Assembly: GCA_007133445.1 (NCBI GenBank)
Contig: SLMR01000138.1
Coordinates: forward strand, 1 to 5,800
Reading direction: 5' to 3'
DNA: 5,800 bases
From: Aquisalimonas sp.
GTDB lineage: Bacteria > Pseudomonadota > Gammaproteobacteria > Nitrococcales > Aquisalimonadaceae
Below the pieces are notes generated by a model, which saw only the letters and a program-made list of their open reading frames with translations, was not told where the DNA came from and searched no databases. This document shows, piece after piece, positions 1 to 5,030 of this stretch; the stretch's first letter is position 1, and each line of letters starts with the position of its first letter. A program made the position numbers and the translations under genes.

Positions 1-2
1 AC

Positions 3-104
3 TATGGTGCGTTTGTTCTAGACCCCGACGGCCACAACATTGAGGCCGTCTATCATGGGCCGTTTGAGCGGAGTTCGCCTTCTGTCGTGATTACTGCCAA
101 ATAA
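3..104 (+). CDS. VOC/glyoxalase-fold protein, C-terminal end (5' partial)
   Basis: Only the last 33 residues are inside the window. They include FVLDPDGHNIEAVYHGPFER, which is the final strand of a vicinal-oxygen-chelate (glyoxalase/bleomycin-resistance/dioxygenase) domain. The D-P-D-G-x-N-x-E pattern is the standard family ending, and the Glu of 'NIEAV' is the usual last metal ligand. The frame ends at TAA 102-104. The start and the N-terminal half lie upstream of the window, so it cannot be judged whether the gene is intact. The substrate is unknown: VOC proteins range from glyoxalase I and thiol transferases to dioxygenases. The DUF2726 gene follows on the same strand after a 97-bp gap, in which I found no convincing promoter, only a weak 6-bp inverted repeat (144-149 with 165-170). 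Confidence 0.8.
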   Translation, partial: YGAFVLDPDGHNIEAVYHGPFERSSPSVVITAK

Positions 105-201
105 CGACGCGCCCGGCCGTTGCATGGTTAAGCCGTGACCCAAGCCGAATGACCTACGCAGCGCTTCGGCCAGCCACAAAGAGAAGGGAGAACGGAAAAC
201 A

Positions 202-951
202 ATGGAATGGATGATCCCCATCGCCGTCGTTCTCGTTTTACTGGCAGTTGTGGCTGCATGGTTGAAGTCGCCGAGGGCAGCGGCCGCGGAGTTCCCGTAC
301 ACGAAGAACAGAGGGTTGTTTTCCCCGGCGGAACGCTCCTTCTTCGGGGTGCTGGCTCAAGCGGTGGGCGACGAATACCACGTGTTTGGGAAGGTGCGCG
401 TCGCTGATGTTGTGAGTGTCCGGCCACTGAGAAACCGCAGCGCCTGGCAGCGCGCCTTCAACAGGATCAGCGCCAAGCACTTTGACTTCGTCCTCTGTGA
501 CAAGGATGACCTCTCGGTCATCGCTGTCGTGGAGCTTGATGACCGATCTCACCAGCAGGGCAAGCGCCAGGCGCGTGACAGCTTCCTCGCGGAGTTGTGC
601 GAGACGATTTCCCTCCCCCTGATTCGGGTTCCGGCAAAGGACGCATACACGGTCGGCGAGATCCGCAGACTAGTGGATTCTGCGCTCGCCACGCCTCGGG
701 ATTCAGTGCTGGAAGGCGAGGTTCCGCTGAACGGTACGACCGAGCCCTCGGCGCCGGGCAAACCCGATACCGGCGACGTACGAACTCCCAAGGGCCTTGC
801 CTCCGAGGCGGAGCCCTCCACCCCTTTGTGCCCGAAGTGTGCGGCACCGATGGTTCGGAGAGAAGCGAAATCCGGTGCCAACGCGGGGCAGGCGTTCTGG
901 GGGTGCAGTGCGTTTCCCAAGTGTCGCGGAATCATCAAGGTGAGCACCTGA
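202..951 (+). CDS. Membrane-anchored DUF2726 protein with C-terminal topoisomerase-type C4 zinc finger
   Basis: The protein has 249 aa in three parts. Residues 4-21 form one hydrophobic segment (IPIAVVLVLLAVVAAW), a likely membrane anchor followed by basic residues. Residues about 33-163 match the DUF2726 pattern: 'LFSPAERSFFGVL', 'HFDFVLCD' (D95), 'VELDDRSH' (E111, D113, H117), a downstream R-D pair (R125-D126) and 'LPLIRVPAK'. The acidic D95...E111-x-D113 layout resembles the core of restriction-endonuclease-like folds, but the usual Lys of PD-(D/E)xK is Asp here, so nuclease activity is not shown. A Pro/Ser/Glu-rich linker (about 165-208) leads to a C4 zinc finger with C210, C213, C235 and C241 and 'GCSAFPKCRGI', as in the DNA-binding fingers of topoisomerase I. 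A DNA-binding or DNA-processing role at the membrane is inferred; the true function is unknown. The start at 202 has an AAGGGAG Shine-Dalgarno at 184-190 (11-nt gap); ATG 211 is a poorer alternative. Confidence 0.85.
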   Translation: MEWMIPIAVVLVLLAVVAAWLKSPRAAAAEFPYTKNRGLFSPAERSFFGVLAQAVGDEYHVFGKVRVADVVSVRPLRNRSAWQRAFNRISAKHFDFVLCDKDDLSVIAVVELDDRSHQQGKRQARDSFLAELCETISLPLIRVPAKDAYTVGEIRRLVDSALATPRDSVLEGEVPLNGTTEPSAPGKPDTGDVRTPKGLASEAEPSTPLCPKCAAPMVRREAKSGANAGQAFWGCSAFPKCRGIIKVST

Positions 952-1048
952 CCGGTGACGGGGGCGCGTTTCACCCTGATACAGGCATAGAAGTCCCTGA
1001 AGAACGCGTCGTATGAGGGCGTTATTCGGGCTCCGACTGACGCCCAAC

Positions 1049-1106
1049 GGTAGACGCTCGAAATATGCATCTCCCTGTCGAAGGTGCGTGTTCGAGCGCG
1101 ACTACC
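1049..1106. repeat. Long imperfect hairpin (21 bp in three stems) upstream of small VOC gene
   Basis: Three nested stems are visible. The outer stem is GGTAG 1049-1053 with CTACC 1102-1106. The middle stem is CGCTCGAA 1055-1062 with TTCGAGCG 1091-1098, a perfect 8 bp. The inner stem is ATGCATCT 1065-1072 with AGGTGCGT 1082-1089, 8 bp including two G-T pairs. Small asymmetric bulges separate the stems (A1054 against 1099-1101; AT 1063-1064 against G1090), and the loop is 9 nt (1073-1081). The structure lies between the DUF2726 gene and the VOC gene, ending 40 nt before the ATG at 1147. It could act as an RNA structure in the 5' leader, a terminator-like element without a T-run, or a folded recombination or repeat element. 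GCCCAAC (1042-1048) directly before it fits the RYYYAAC half-site of integron attC, but the matching GTTRRRY is absent on the right side (TAAGCGC instead). Confidence 0.6.
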
Positions 1107-1146
1107 TAAGCGCAACCCGAACTCGAACCATGGAGGTCGGTCCTCA

Positions 1147-1521
1147 ATGTCCCCAACATTCGAGCCTGGAAATAACATTGCGATGAAGGTGCCCGTGCAT
1201 GAGTACGAGCGTACCGTTGCGTTCTATCGCGACGTTCTCGGGCTTGCACCAATTCAGGAGCAAGCCTGGAGCAGCACGGAATCAGCAAGGTTTGATTTCG
1301 GCGGGAAAGTGCTGTGGATCGACAAAGTGCCGTCATTGAGCCAGGCCGAAATCTGGCTCGAAGTCGTCACGACCAATGTTGCCGATGCGGCCCGGCATCT
1401 TGAAGACCATGGCTGTGTGCGTCGCGACGAAATCGAGGCCTTGCCGGATGGCTTCAGGGGCTTCTGGGTTTCCAGTCCGGCAAACATCATTCATCTGGTG
1501 GCTGACAGTGACAACACATAG
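1147..1521 (+). CDS. Small VOC/glyoxalase-fold protein
   Basis: This is a 124-aa single-domain vicinal-oxygen-chelate protein. The first beta-alpha-beta module is 'NIAMKVPVHEYERTVAFYRDVLGLAP' (residues 10-35), the family hallmark [T/S]xxFYxxxLG. The second module runs from 'AEIWLEVVTTNVADAARHLEDHG' (67-89) to 'FWVSSPANIIHLVAD' (106-120). The length fits one monomer of a dimer whose two subunits build the metal site. At the end, where most relatives have Glu (xxIELxx), this protein has His116, so metal binding may differ or be lost. I cannot name the substrate. The frame is open back to GTG 1084, but I chose ATG 1147 because a strong GGAGG (1132-1136) lies 10 nt upstream and family similarity begins there; the longer form would also run through the right arm of the hairpin at 1049-1106. 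Confidence 0.85.
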   Translation: MSPTFEPGNNIAMKVPVHEYERTVAFYRDVLGLAPIQEQAWSSTESARFDFGGKVLWIDKVPSLSQAEIWLEVVTTNVADAARHLEDHGCVRRDEIEALPDGFRGFWVSSPANIIHLVADSDNT

Positions 1522-1562
1522 ATAGCTGACCCACGTTCGTTCATGCCCTGTCGGGTGATCTT

Positions 1563-1616
1563 GCCCGAGGAGCGCTCGCACCACGGCGCACCGGTATGCT
1601 GGGCGACGTCCTCGGC
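1563..1616. repeat. Inverted repeat upstream of PhnB-like gene
   Basis: GCCCGAGGA (1563-1571) pairs with TCCTCGGC (1609-1616) with one bulged C. A second short stem, TCGC 1576-1579 with GCGA 1603-1606, lies inside, and ACC/GGT pairing is possible nearer the loop. It occupies much of the 118-bp gap between the two VOC genes and ends 13 nt before the GGAGAAG ribosome binding site at 1629. There is no T-run on either side, so a simple intrinsic terminator is not supported. It may be a leader structure or chance pairing in GC-rich DNA. Confidence 0.3.
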
Positions 1617-1639
1617 TATAGCCCGAATGGAGAAGCAAC

Positions 1640-2125
1640 ATGGCCAACATGGCAAAGAACACAGTGTGTCTTTGGTATGACGGCGGCGCTGAGGATGCGG
1701 CACGCTTCTATGCTGCGACCTTTCCGGACTCTTCCGTCGAAGCCGTTTATCGCGCGCCAGGGGACTTCCCCTCCGGCAACGAAGGGGACGTGCTGACCGT
1801 CACTTTCACCGTCCTGGGCATTCCCTGCCTCGGGCTCAACGGAGGGCCGGCATTCAAGCAGACGGAAGCGTTTTCGTTTCAGGTCGCAACGACGGATCAG
1901 GCCGAGACGGATCGCTACTGGAACGCGATTGTCGGCAATGGTGGCGAAGAGAGCGCTTGCGGGTGGTGCAAGGACAAATGGGGGGTGTCGTGGCAGATCA
2001 CGCCGCTGGCCCTGACGGAAGCCATTAGTGACCCGGACCCCGCCGCCGCCAAACGCGCATTCGAGGCGATGATGACCATGCGCAAGATCGATATAGCCAC
2101 GATCGAGGCGGCACGCCGCGGCTGA
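1640..2125 (+). CDS. PhnB-like VOC protein (3-demethylubiquinone-9 3-methyltransferase domain family)
   Basis: A 161-aa protein of the PhnB-like branch of the VOC superfamily. Recognisable blocks are 'NTVCLWYDGGAEDAARFYAA' (residues 7-26), 'FTVLGIPCLGLNGGPAFKQT' (56-75), 'EAFSFQV' (76-82), 'CGWCKDKWGVSWQI' (107-120) and the C-terminal helix 'AMMTMRKIDIATIEAA' (143-158). The family name containing 'methyltransferase' is historical; these proteins lack a SAM-binding fold and most have no proven reaction, so no enzyme activity is claimed. The length is usual for the family. The start at 1640 has GGAGAAG at 1629-1635 immediately upstream. ATG 1649 (residue 4) matches where many relatives appear to begin but is 13 nt from that site, so I keep 1640. 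The gene stands alone, 118 bp after the previous VOC gene and 134 bp before the GFA gene, all on one strand. Confidence 0.88.
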   Translation: MANMAKNTVCLWYDGGAEDAARFYAATFPDSSVEAVYRAPGDFPSGNEGDVLTVTFTVLGIPCLGLNGGPAFKQTEAFSFQVATTDQAETDRYWNAIVGNGGEESACGWCKDKWGVSWQITPLALTEAISDPDPAAAKRAFEAMMTMRKIDIATIEAARRG

Positions 2126-2180
2126 GAGGCGGATGACCCGCGGTGGCGATCACCGAGAGGGGAGTCCAGTCACGGTGCCG

Positions 2181-2207
2181 TTCGGAACCCGAAGCCCGAA
2201 CTATACT
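2181..2207 (+). promoter_or_regulatory. Possible weak sigma70-like promoter for the GFA gene
   Basis: TATACT at 2202-2207 is a good -10 hexamer. The best -35 candidate is TTCGGA at 2181-2186, with a short 15-bp spacer. Transcription would begin near 2214, about 46 nt before the GFA start codon. The -10 stands out in GC-rich DNA, but the -35 and the spacing are poor, so this is tentative. Confidence 0.25.
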
Positions 2208-2259
2208 AACGACATCGTGCAGAAGCCGGCCACGGGATACGTTTCCGGGGAGGAACGTG

Positions 2260-2691
2260 ATGAGTAACAGCACGTACAGCGGAAGCTGCTTTTGTGGCGC
2301 TGTTCAACTGACTGTCAGTGGTGAGCCTGCGGCCATGGGATATTGCCACTGCGAGTCCTGCCGACACTGGTCGGCAGGCCCCGTCAACGCCTTCACTCTG
2401 TGGAGCCCTGAAGCGGTGCAGATCACGCAAGGCGCTGACAATATGGGCACGTACAACAAGACACCAAGCAGCTATCGCAAATGGTGCAAGACCTGCGGTG
2501 GACACATCCTGACGGAGCATCCTGGCATGGGCTTGATCGATGTGTACGCGGCAATTATTCCGGATTTCCCCTATCAGCCCGGCGTTCATATCAACTACCA
2601 GGAAACGGTCCTGCACATAAAGGATGGATTGCCGAAGCTGAAAGACATCCCGAAGGAAATGGGTGGTTCGGGCGAGACCCTGCAGGAGTAA
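2260..2691 (+). CDS. GFA-family zinc protein (glutathione-dependent formaldehyde-activating enzyme-like)
   Basis: A 143-aa protein with the full GFA cysteine pattern: 'GSCFCGAV' (C10, C12), 'YCHCESCRHWSAG' (C29, C31, C34) and 'KWCKTCGGH' (C76, C79). These residues bind the structural and catalytic zinc ions in the fold described for Paracoccus glutathione-dependent formaldehyde-activating enzyme (Gfa). The protein is shorter than Gfa itself, as are most members of the family, and such members have no demonstrated formaldehyde or glutathione activity, so the substrate is open. The frame is open upstream to 2143, but ATG 2260 is chosen: GGGGAGGA (2247-2254) sits 5 nt before it and family similarity begins at 'YSGSCFCG'. 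The C-terminus 'EMGGSGETLQE' looks complete. A stub of another VOC gene begins directly after its TAA. Confidence 0.9.
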   Translation: MSNSTYSGSCFCGAVQLTVSGEPAAMGYCHCESCRHWSAGPVNAFTLWSPEAVQITQGADNMGTYNKTPSSYRKWCKTCGGHILTEHPGMGLIDVYAAIIPDFPYQPGVHINYQETVLHIKDGLPKLKDIPKEMGGSGETLQE

Positions 2692-2693
2692 CG

Positions 2694-2759
2694 GGCTCGC
2701 TGGGCGTCACGGATCTGGATGCGTCGGTGCGCTTCCATGAGCAGGCCATGAGAGCATGA
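2694..2759 (+). pseudogene. VOC/glyoxalase gene fragment (N-terminal strand-helix only)
   Basis: The 21 residues between the GFA stop codon and TGA 2757-2759 contain 'LGVTDLDASVRFHEQA', which is the first beta strand and helix of a VOC domain (typical form: LGVTDLDxSVxFYExxLG). No start codon or ribosome binding site precedes it, since it begins about 3 nt after the GFA stop. The remaining ~100 residues of a VOC domain are absent in all frames before the next gene at 2814. I read it as the stub of a decayed or deleted gene whose frame runs into a stop. A direct CCATGAG repeat (2735-2741, 2746-2752) lies near the break. Confidence 0.6.
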
Positions 2760-2813
2760 TGCGCCCGCGCCTACCGTTCGGGCGGCGACACTGACCGAAA
2801 AGGGACCTTTCCC

Positions 2814-4100
2814 ATGCAACTCCTGACCATGCCGCGAATGATTGCGGCCGCCGCCATCGGCTTTGCGGCCGCTCTGGTTGCTGTTGTGGCGTACCTCAAT
2901 GCGGTGCCGGTGCCCATGCGGGTGGCTGAGCCCATTACGCTGGACGAGCCGGTCACCAGCGAGCGATTCAAACAACTGCAGCGCGCACTTCTGGGCACGG
3001 CAGCACGCTCCGGTAACCAGGTGGAACTGCTGGAGAACGGCGATGAGATCATCCCTGCGAAGCTGGAGGCCATTCGCAACGCGTCCCACTCCATCACCTT
3101 CGAGACGTTCGAATACTGGGGCGAGGATGTGGGAGCGCCATTCGCCGAGGCCCTGGCCGAGGCCGCGGAGCGCGGCGTCGCCGTGCATGCGATTTTCGAT
3201 TTCGTCGGCTCCGTGCCCGCCAGTGGTGACAAGTTCCGGCGAATGGAAGAGGCGGGAGTCGACGTGGTGCGGTGGCGGGAGCCGTCCTGGTATCAGCTCT
3301 CCCGCTTCAATCACCGGACACATCGCAAACTGCTGGTGGTTGACGGGCGCGAGGGCTTTACCGGGGGCGCGAATACGGCCGACCCCTGGAAGGGCAACCC
3401 GGACACGGGCGGGCACCGGGAGAACCATTACCACCTGACCGGCCCGGTGGTGGCCGATCTCCAGCACGCGTTCCTGCAGAATTGGCTCAATGCAACCGGT
3501 CGGCTGCTGTACTCGGATGCGTATTTCCCGGAGCTCGACGAGGCCGGGGATCTCGACGTGAAAATCGTCAACAGCTCCCCCCGGGAGGGCACGCACCGCG
3601 TCCGACTGATGTTCCTGCTGGCGCTGGCCGGGGCGCAGGACAGCGTTCGCATCGCCACCCCGTACTTCTACCCGGACGACATGATCATGGAGGCGCTGCT
3701 CGGTGCCCGTGAGCGAGGTGTGTCCGTGGACATCCTGCTCCCCGGGGAGGGCCACTACAGCAATGCCGTGCGACAGGCCTCCATGAACCGGTGGGGAGCG
3801 TTGCTGGAGGCGGGCGTGCGGCTGCACGAGTACCAGCCTTCCAAGTACCACGCCAAGCTCTACATCGTGGATGACTACTGGGTGTCCATCGGCTCCGCCA
3901 ACATGGATAACCGCTCCTTCCGGCTCAATGACGAGACCAACGCCATCATCATGGATGACGGGTTCGCCCAGCCCCTGGCAGACAAGTTCGATGCGGACGT
4001 GGCGCAGTCCGAGACGTACGATTATGAAACCTGGCAGGACCGCCCCCGCCTGCAACGCCTACTGGGGTGGGCGACCATGACCATCGGTTGGCATCTGTAA
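2814..4100 (+). CDS. Phospholipase D superfamily protein, cardiolipin synthase-like
   Basis: A 428-aa protein with two HKD catalytic motifs, H170-R-K172-LLVV-D177 and H346-A-K348-LYIV-D353. They are followed by 'GFTGGAN' and 'SIGSANMDNRSF', as in bacterial cardiolipin synthases. Such enzymes move a phosphatidyl group between phospholipids at the cytoplasmic membrane through a phospho-histidine intermediate. Residues about 9-29 (MIAAAAIGFAAALVAVVAYL) form a single membrane segment; ClsA-type enzymes usually have two, so this is a one-anchor variant, and phospholipase D or another phosphatidyltransferase activity is possible. 'ENHYHLTGPVVADLQHAFLQNW' (204-225) is the region after the first HKD. 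The start has AGGGA (2801-2805) 8 nt upstream. The gene is 122 bp after the GFA gene and separated from it by a VOC stub, so it probably does not belong to the left cluster functionally. Confidence 0.88.
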   Translation: MQLLTMPRMIAAAAIGFAAALVAVVAYLNAVPVPMRVAEPITLDEPVTSERFKQLQRALLGTAARSGNQVELLENGDEIIPAKLEAIRNASHSITFETFEYWGEDVGAPFAEALAEAAERGVAVHAIFDFVGSVPASGDKFRRMEEAGVDVVRWREPSWYQLSRFNHRTHRKLLVVDGREGFTGGANTADPWKGNPDTGGHRENHYHLTGPVVADLQHAFLQNWLNATGRLLYSDAYFPELDEAGDLDVKIVNSSPREGTHRVRLMFLLALAGAQDSVRIATPYFYPDDMIMEALLGARERGVSVDILLPGEGHYSNAVRQASMNRWGALLEAGVRLHEYQPSKYHAKLYIVDDYWVSIGSANMDNRSFRLNDETNAIIMDDGFAQPLADKFDADVAQSETYDYETWQDRPRLQRLLGWATMTIGWHL

Positions 4101-4180
4101 GGCTCGCGGGCCGGCGGTTCGCTCCTGGCTCGAGGCGAGGCTGTTGGCTCATAAATGATTTGCCGGGACCAGGAGAAGCG

Positions 4181-4231
4181 ATGATGAACGAAGAACAGTT
4201 CCGCCAGCGGTTGCAGGAGCGCGGCTCATGA
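4181..4231 (+). CDS. 16-codon frame overlapping the dehydrogenase start (coupled leader or cupin gene stub)
   Basis: The frame encodes [16 protein letters not shown] and has a strong AGGAGAAG ribosome binding site at 4171-4178, 2 nt before ATG 4181 and 5 nt before ATG 4184, the better-spaced start. Its TGA (4229-4231) overlaps the ATG of the next gene (4228-4230) as ATGA, the usual layout for translational coupling. The peptide resembles, from memory, the N-terminus of small cupin proteins (xxxFRxxLxxxGY...), which would continue for about 100 residues; here it stops at 16. It may be the remnant of a cupin gene shortened by deletion, or a short leader peptide that helps ribosomes reload at the dehydrogenase start. 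The AGGAG serving the dehydrogenase (4215-4219) lies within this frame. The 80 bp between the previous gene and this frame show no clear terminator or promoter. Confidence 0.45.
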   Translation: MMNEEQFRQRLQERGS

Positions 4232-4980
4232 GTCCCACGACAAGCCCCGGAGTGACGCTGATCACCGGCGCGGCCCGCGGTATCGGTTTTGGTATCGCCC
4301 GACGGCTGGTGGCTGACGGCGGACGCGTGGTGGTCGCGGATACCGAGGGGGCTGAAGCGGCGGCGAGTGCGCTGGGAGACGCCGCGCGGCCCCTGGTGCT
4401 GGATGTTGCGGACGAGGCCTCCGTGCGGGCCGGGGTTGCGTCGGTTCTGGACAACGAGGGCAGGCTGGACGGCCTTGTGAACAACGCCGGCATCAGTAAC
4501 CCGGAGAGCGGGCCGGTAGAGAGCCTGGATCTGGCCGACTGGGAGCGCTGGTTGCGGGTGAATCTCACCGGTGCGTTCCTGCTGGCCAAGCATGCGTTGC
4601 CAGCGCTGCGCGAAGCCGGTGGCGCCATCGTGAACATTGCCTCCACCCGTGCCCGCCAGTCGGAGCCGGACACGGAGGCCTATGCCGCCAGCAAGGGCGG
4701 GCTGGTCGCGCTCACCCACGCCCTGGCGGTGAGCGTGGGACCGGATGTGCGGGTGAACAGCATCAGCCCGGGCTGGATCGACGTCCGCTCGCCGCAGGAG
4801 CAGGCCGCGGACCCCCTGCGGCCATTGGACCACCGGCAGCACCCCGTTGGCCGCGTCGGGGAGCCGGCAGATGTCGCGGCGCTCGCCGCCTTTCTGCTGG
4901 GACCCGAGGCCGCTTTCGTCACCGGTCAGGACTGGGTGGTGGATGGGGGCATGACGCGGAAGATGATCTATGCGGAGTGA
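4228..4980 (+). CDS. Short-chain dehydrogenase/reductase (classical SDR), NAD-type
   Basis: A 250-aa classical SDR oxidoreductase of normal length. The coenzyme motif TGAARGIG lies at residues 13-20. D38 at the end of the second strand ('VVVADTE') favours NAD(H) over NADP(H). D59 is in 'VLDVADE', NNAG at 85-88, N112 in 'VNLTG', the catalytic Ser139 in 'NIAST', and Y152-x3-K156 in 'AYAASKGG'. 'SPGWIDV' (180-186) follows, with a C-terminal '[19 protein letters not shown]'. The N-S-Y-K tetrad is complete, so the protein should be active; the ending resembles glucose-1-dehydrogenase or 3-oxoacyl-reductase-like SDRs, but the substrate cannot be read from sequence. AGGAG (4215-4219) lies 8 nt before the ATG. 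It overlaps the upstream 16-codon frame by ATGA and converges on the aminotransferase, leaving a 50-bp gap. Confidence 0.92.
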   Translation: MSPTTSPGVTLITGAARGIGFGIARRLVADGGRVVVADTEGAEAAASALGDAARPLVLDVADEASVRAGVASVLDNEGRLDGLVNNAGISNPESGPVESLDLADWERWLRVNLTGAFLLAKHALPALREAGGAIVNIASTRARQSEPDTEAYAASKGGLVALTHALAVSVGPDVRVNSISPGWIDVRSPQEQAADPLRPLDHRQHPVGRVGEPADVAALAAFLLGPEAAFVTGQDWVVDGGMTRKMIYAE

Positions 4981-4982
4981 TG

Positions 4983-5030
4983 TGACCGCGTGCGGTCATG
5001 GACGGTCGGACTACGTGCGCTACGTCCGTC
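4983..5030. terminator. Two inverted repeats between convergent genes, possible bidirectional terminator
   Basis: The 50-bp gap between convergent genes holds a perfect hairpin, TGACCG (4983-4988) with CGGTCA (4993-4998) and a CGTG loop. A second, weaker repeat is GACGG (5001-5005) with CCGTC (5026-5030), with ACGT pairing possible inside. No clear T-run follows on either strand, so classic Rho-independent termination is uncertain. The position between convergent stop codons is what supports the call. Confidence 0.35.

Noticed and set aside
120..133. GTTAAGC (127-133) as a GTTRRRY core site after the first VOC gene
   Set aside because: No RYYYAAC partner lies at a suitable distance and no foldable stem joins it; a 7-bp degenerate match is expected by chance.
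1017..1048. GGGCGT (1017-1022) with ACGCCC (1040-1045), next to GTTAT and CCCAAC, as an integron attC site
   Set aside because: The half-sites are in the wrong order for attC (GTT on the left, AAC on the right), the stem is only 6 bp, and no GTTRRRY/RYYYAAC pair is found around the other genes of the block.
1081..1130. TTCGAGC / GGTTCGAG (minus strand) as the T-loop of a tRNA
   Set aside because: The flanking bases do not form a T-stem, and no acceptor, D or anticodon arm could be built on either strand.
1084..1146. GTG start at 1084 for the small VOC protein
   Set aside because: The extension is Arg-rich, runs through the arm of a hairpin and lacks family similarity; ATG 1147 has GGAGG at a good distance.
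549..1178. 209-residue open frame on the minus strand
   Set aside because: It lies opposite the DUF2726 gene and the gap, has no RBS or family resemblance, and is best explained as a GC-rich antisense shadow.
2143..2259. N-terminal extension of the GFA protein from 2143
   Set aside because: The extra 39 residues have no family similarity, while ATG 2260 has a strong RBS and begins right before the conserved GSCFCG motif.
2595..4055. 486-residue open frame on the minus strand opposite the phospholipase-D gene
   Set aside because: The plus-strand frame carries two HKD motifs and an RBS; the antisense frame is rich in G, V, H and R and shows no known motif, so it is a shadow of codon bias.
3949..4842. 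297-residue open frame on the minus strand opposite the SDR gene
   Set aside because: It spans the end of one real gene, the gap and most of the SDR gene, and has an Arg/Pro-rich composition with no domain; the SDR motifs on the plus strand are decisive.
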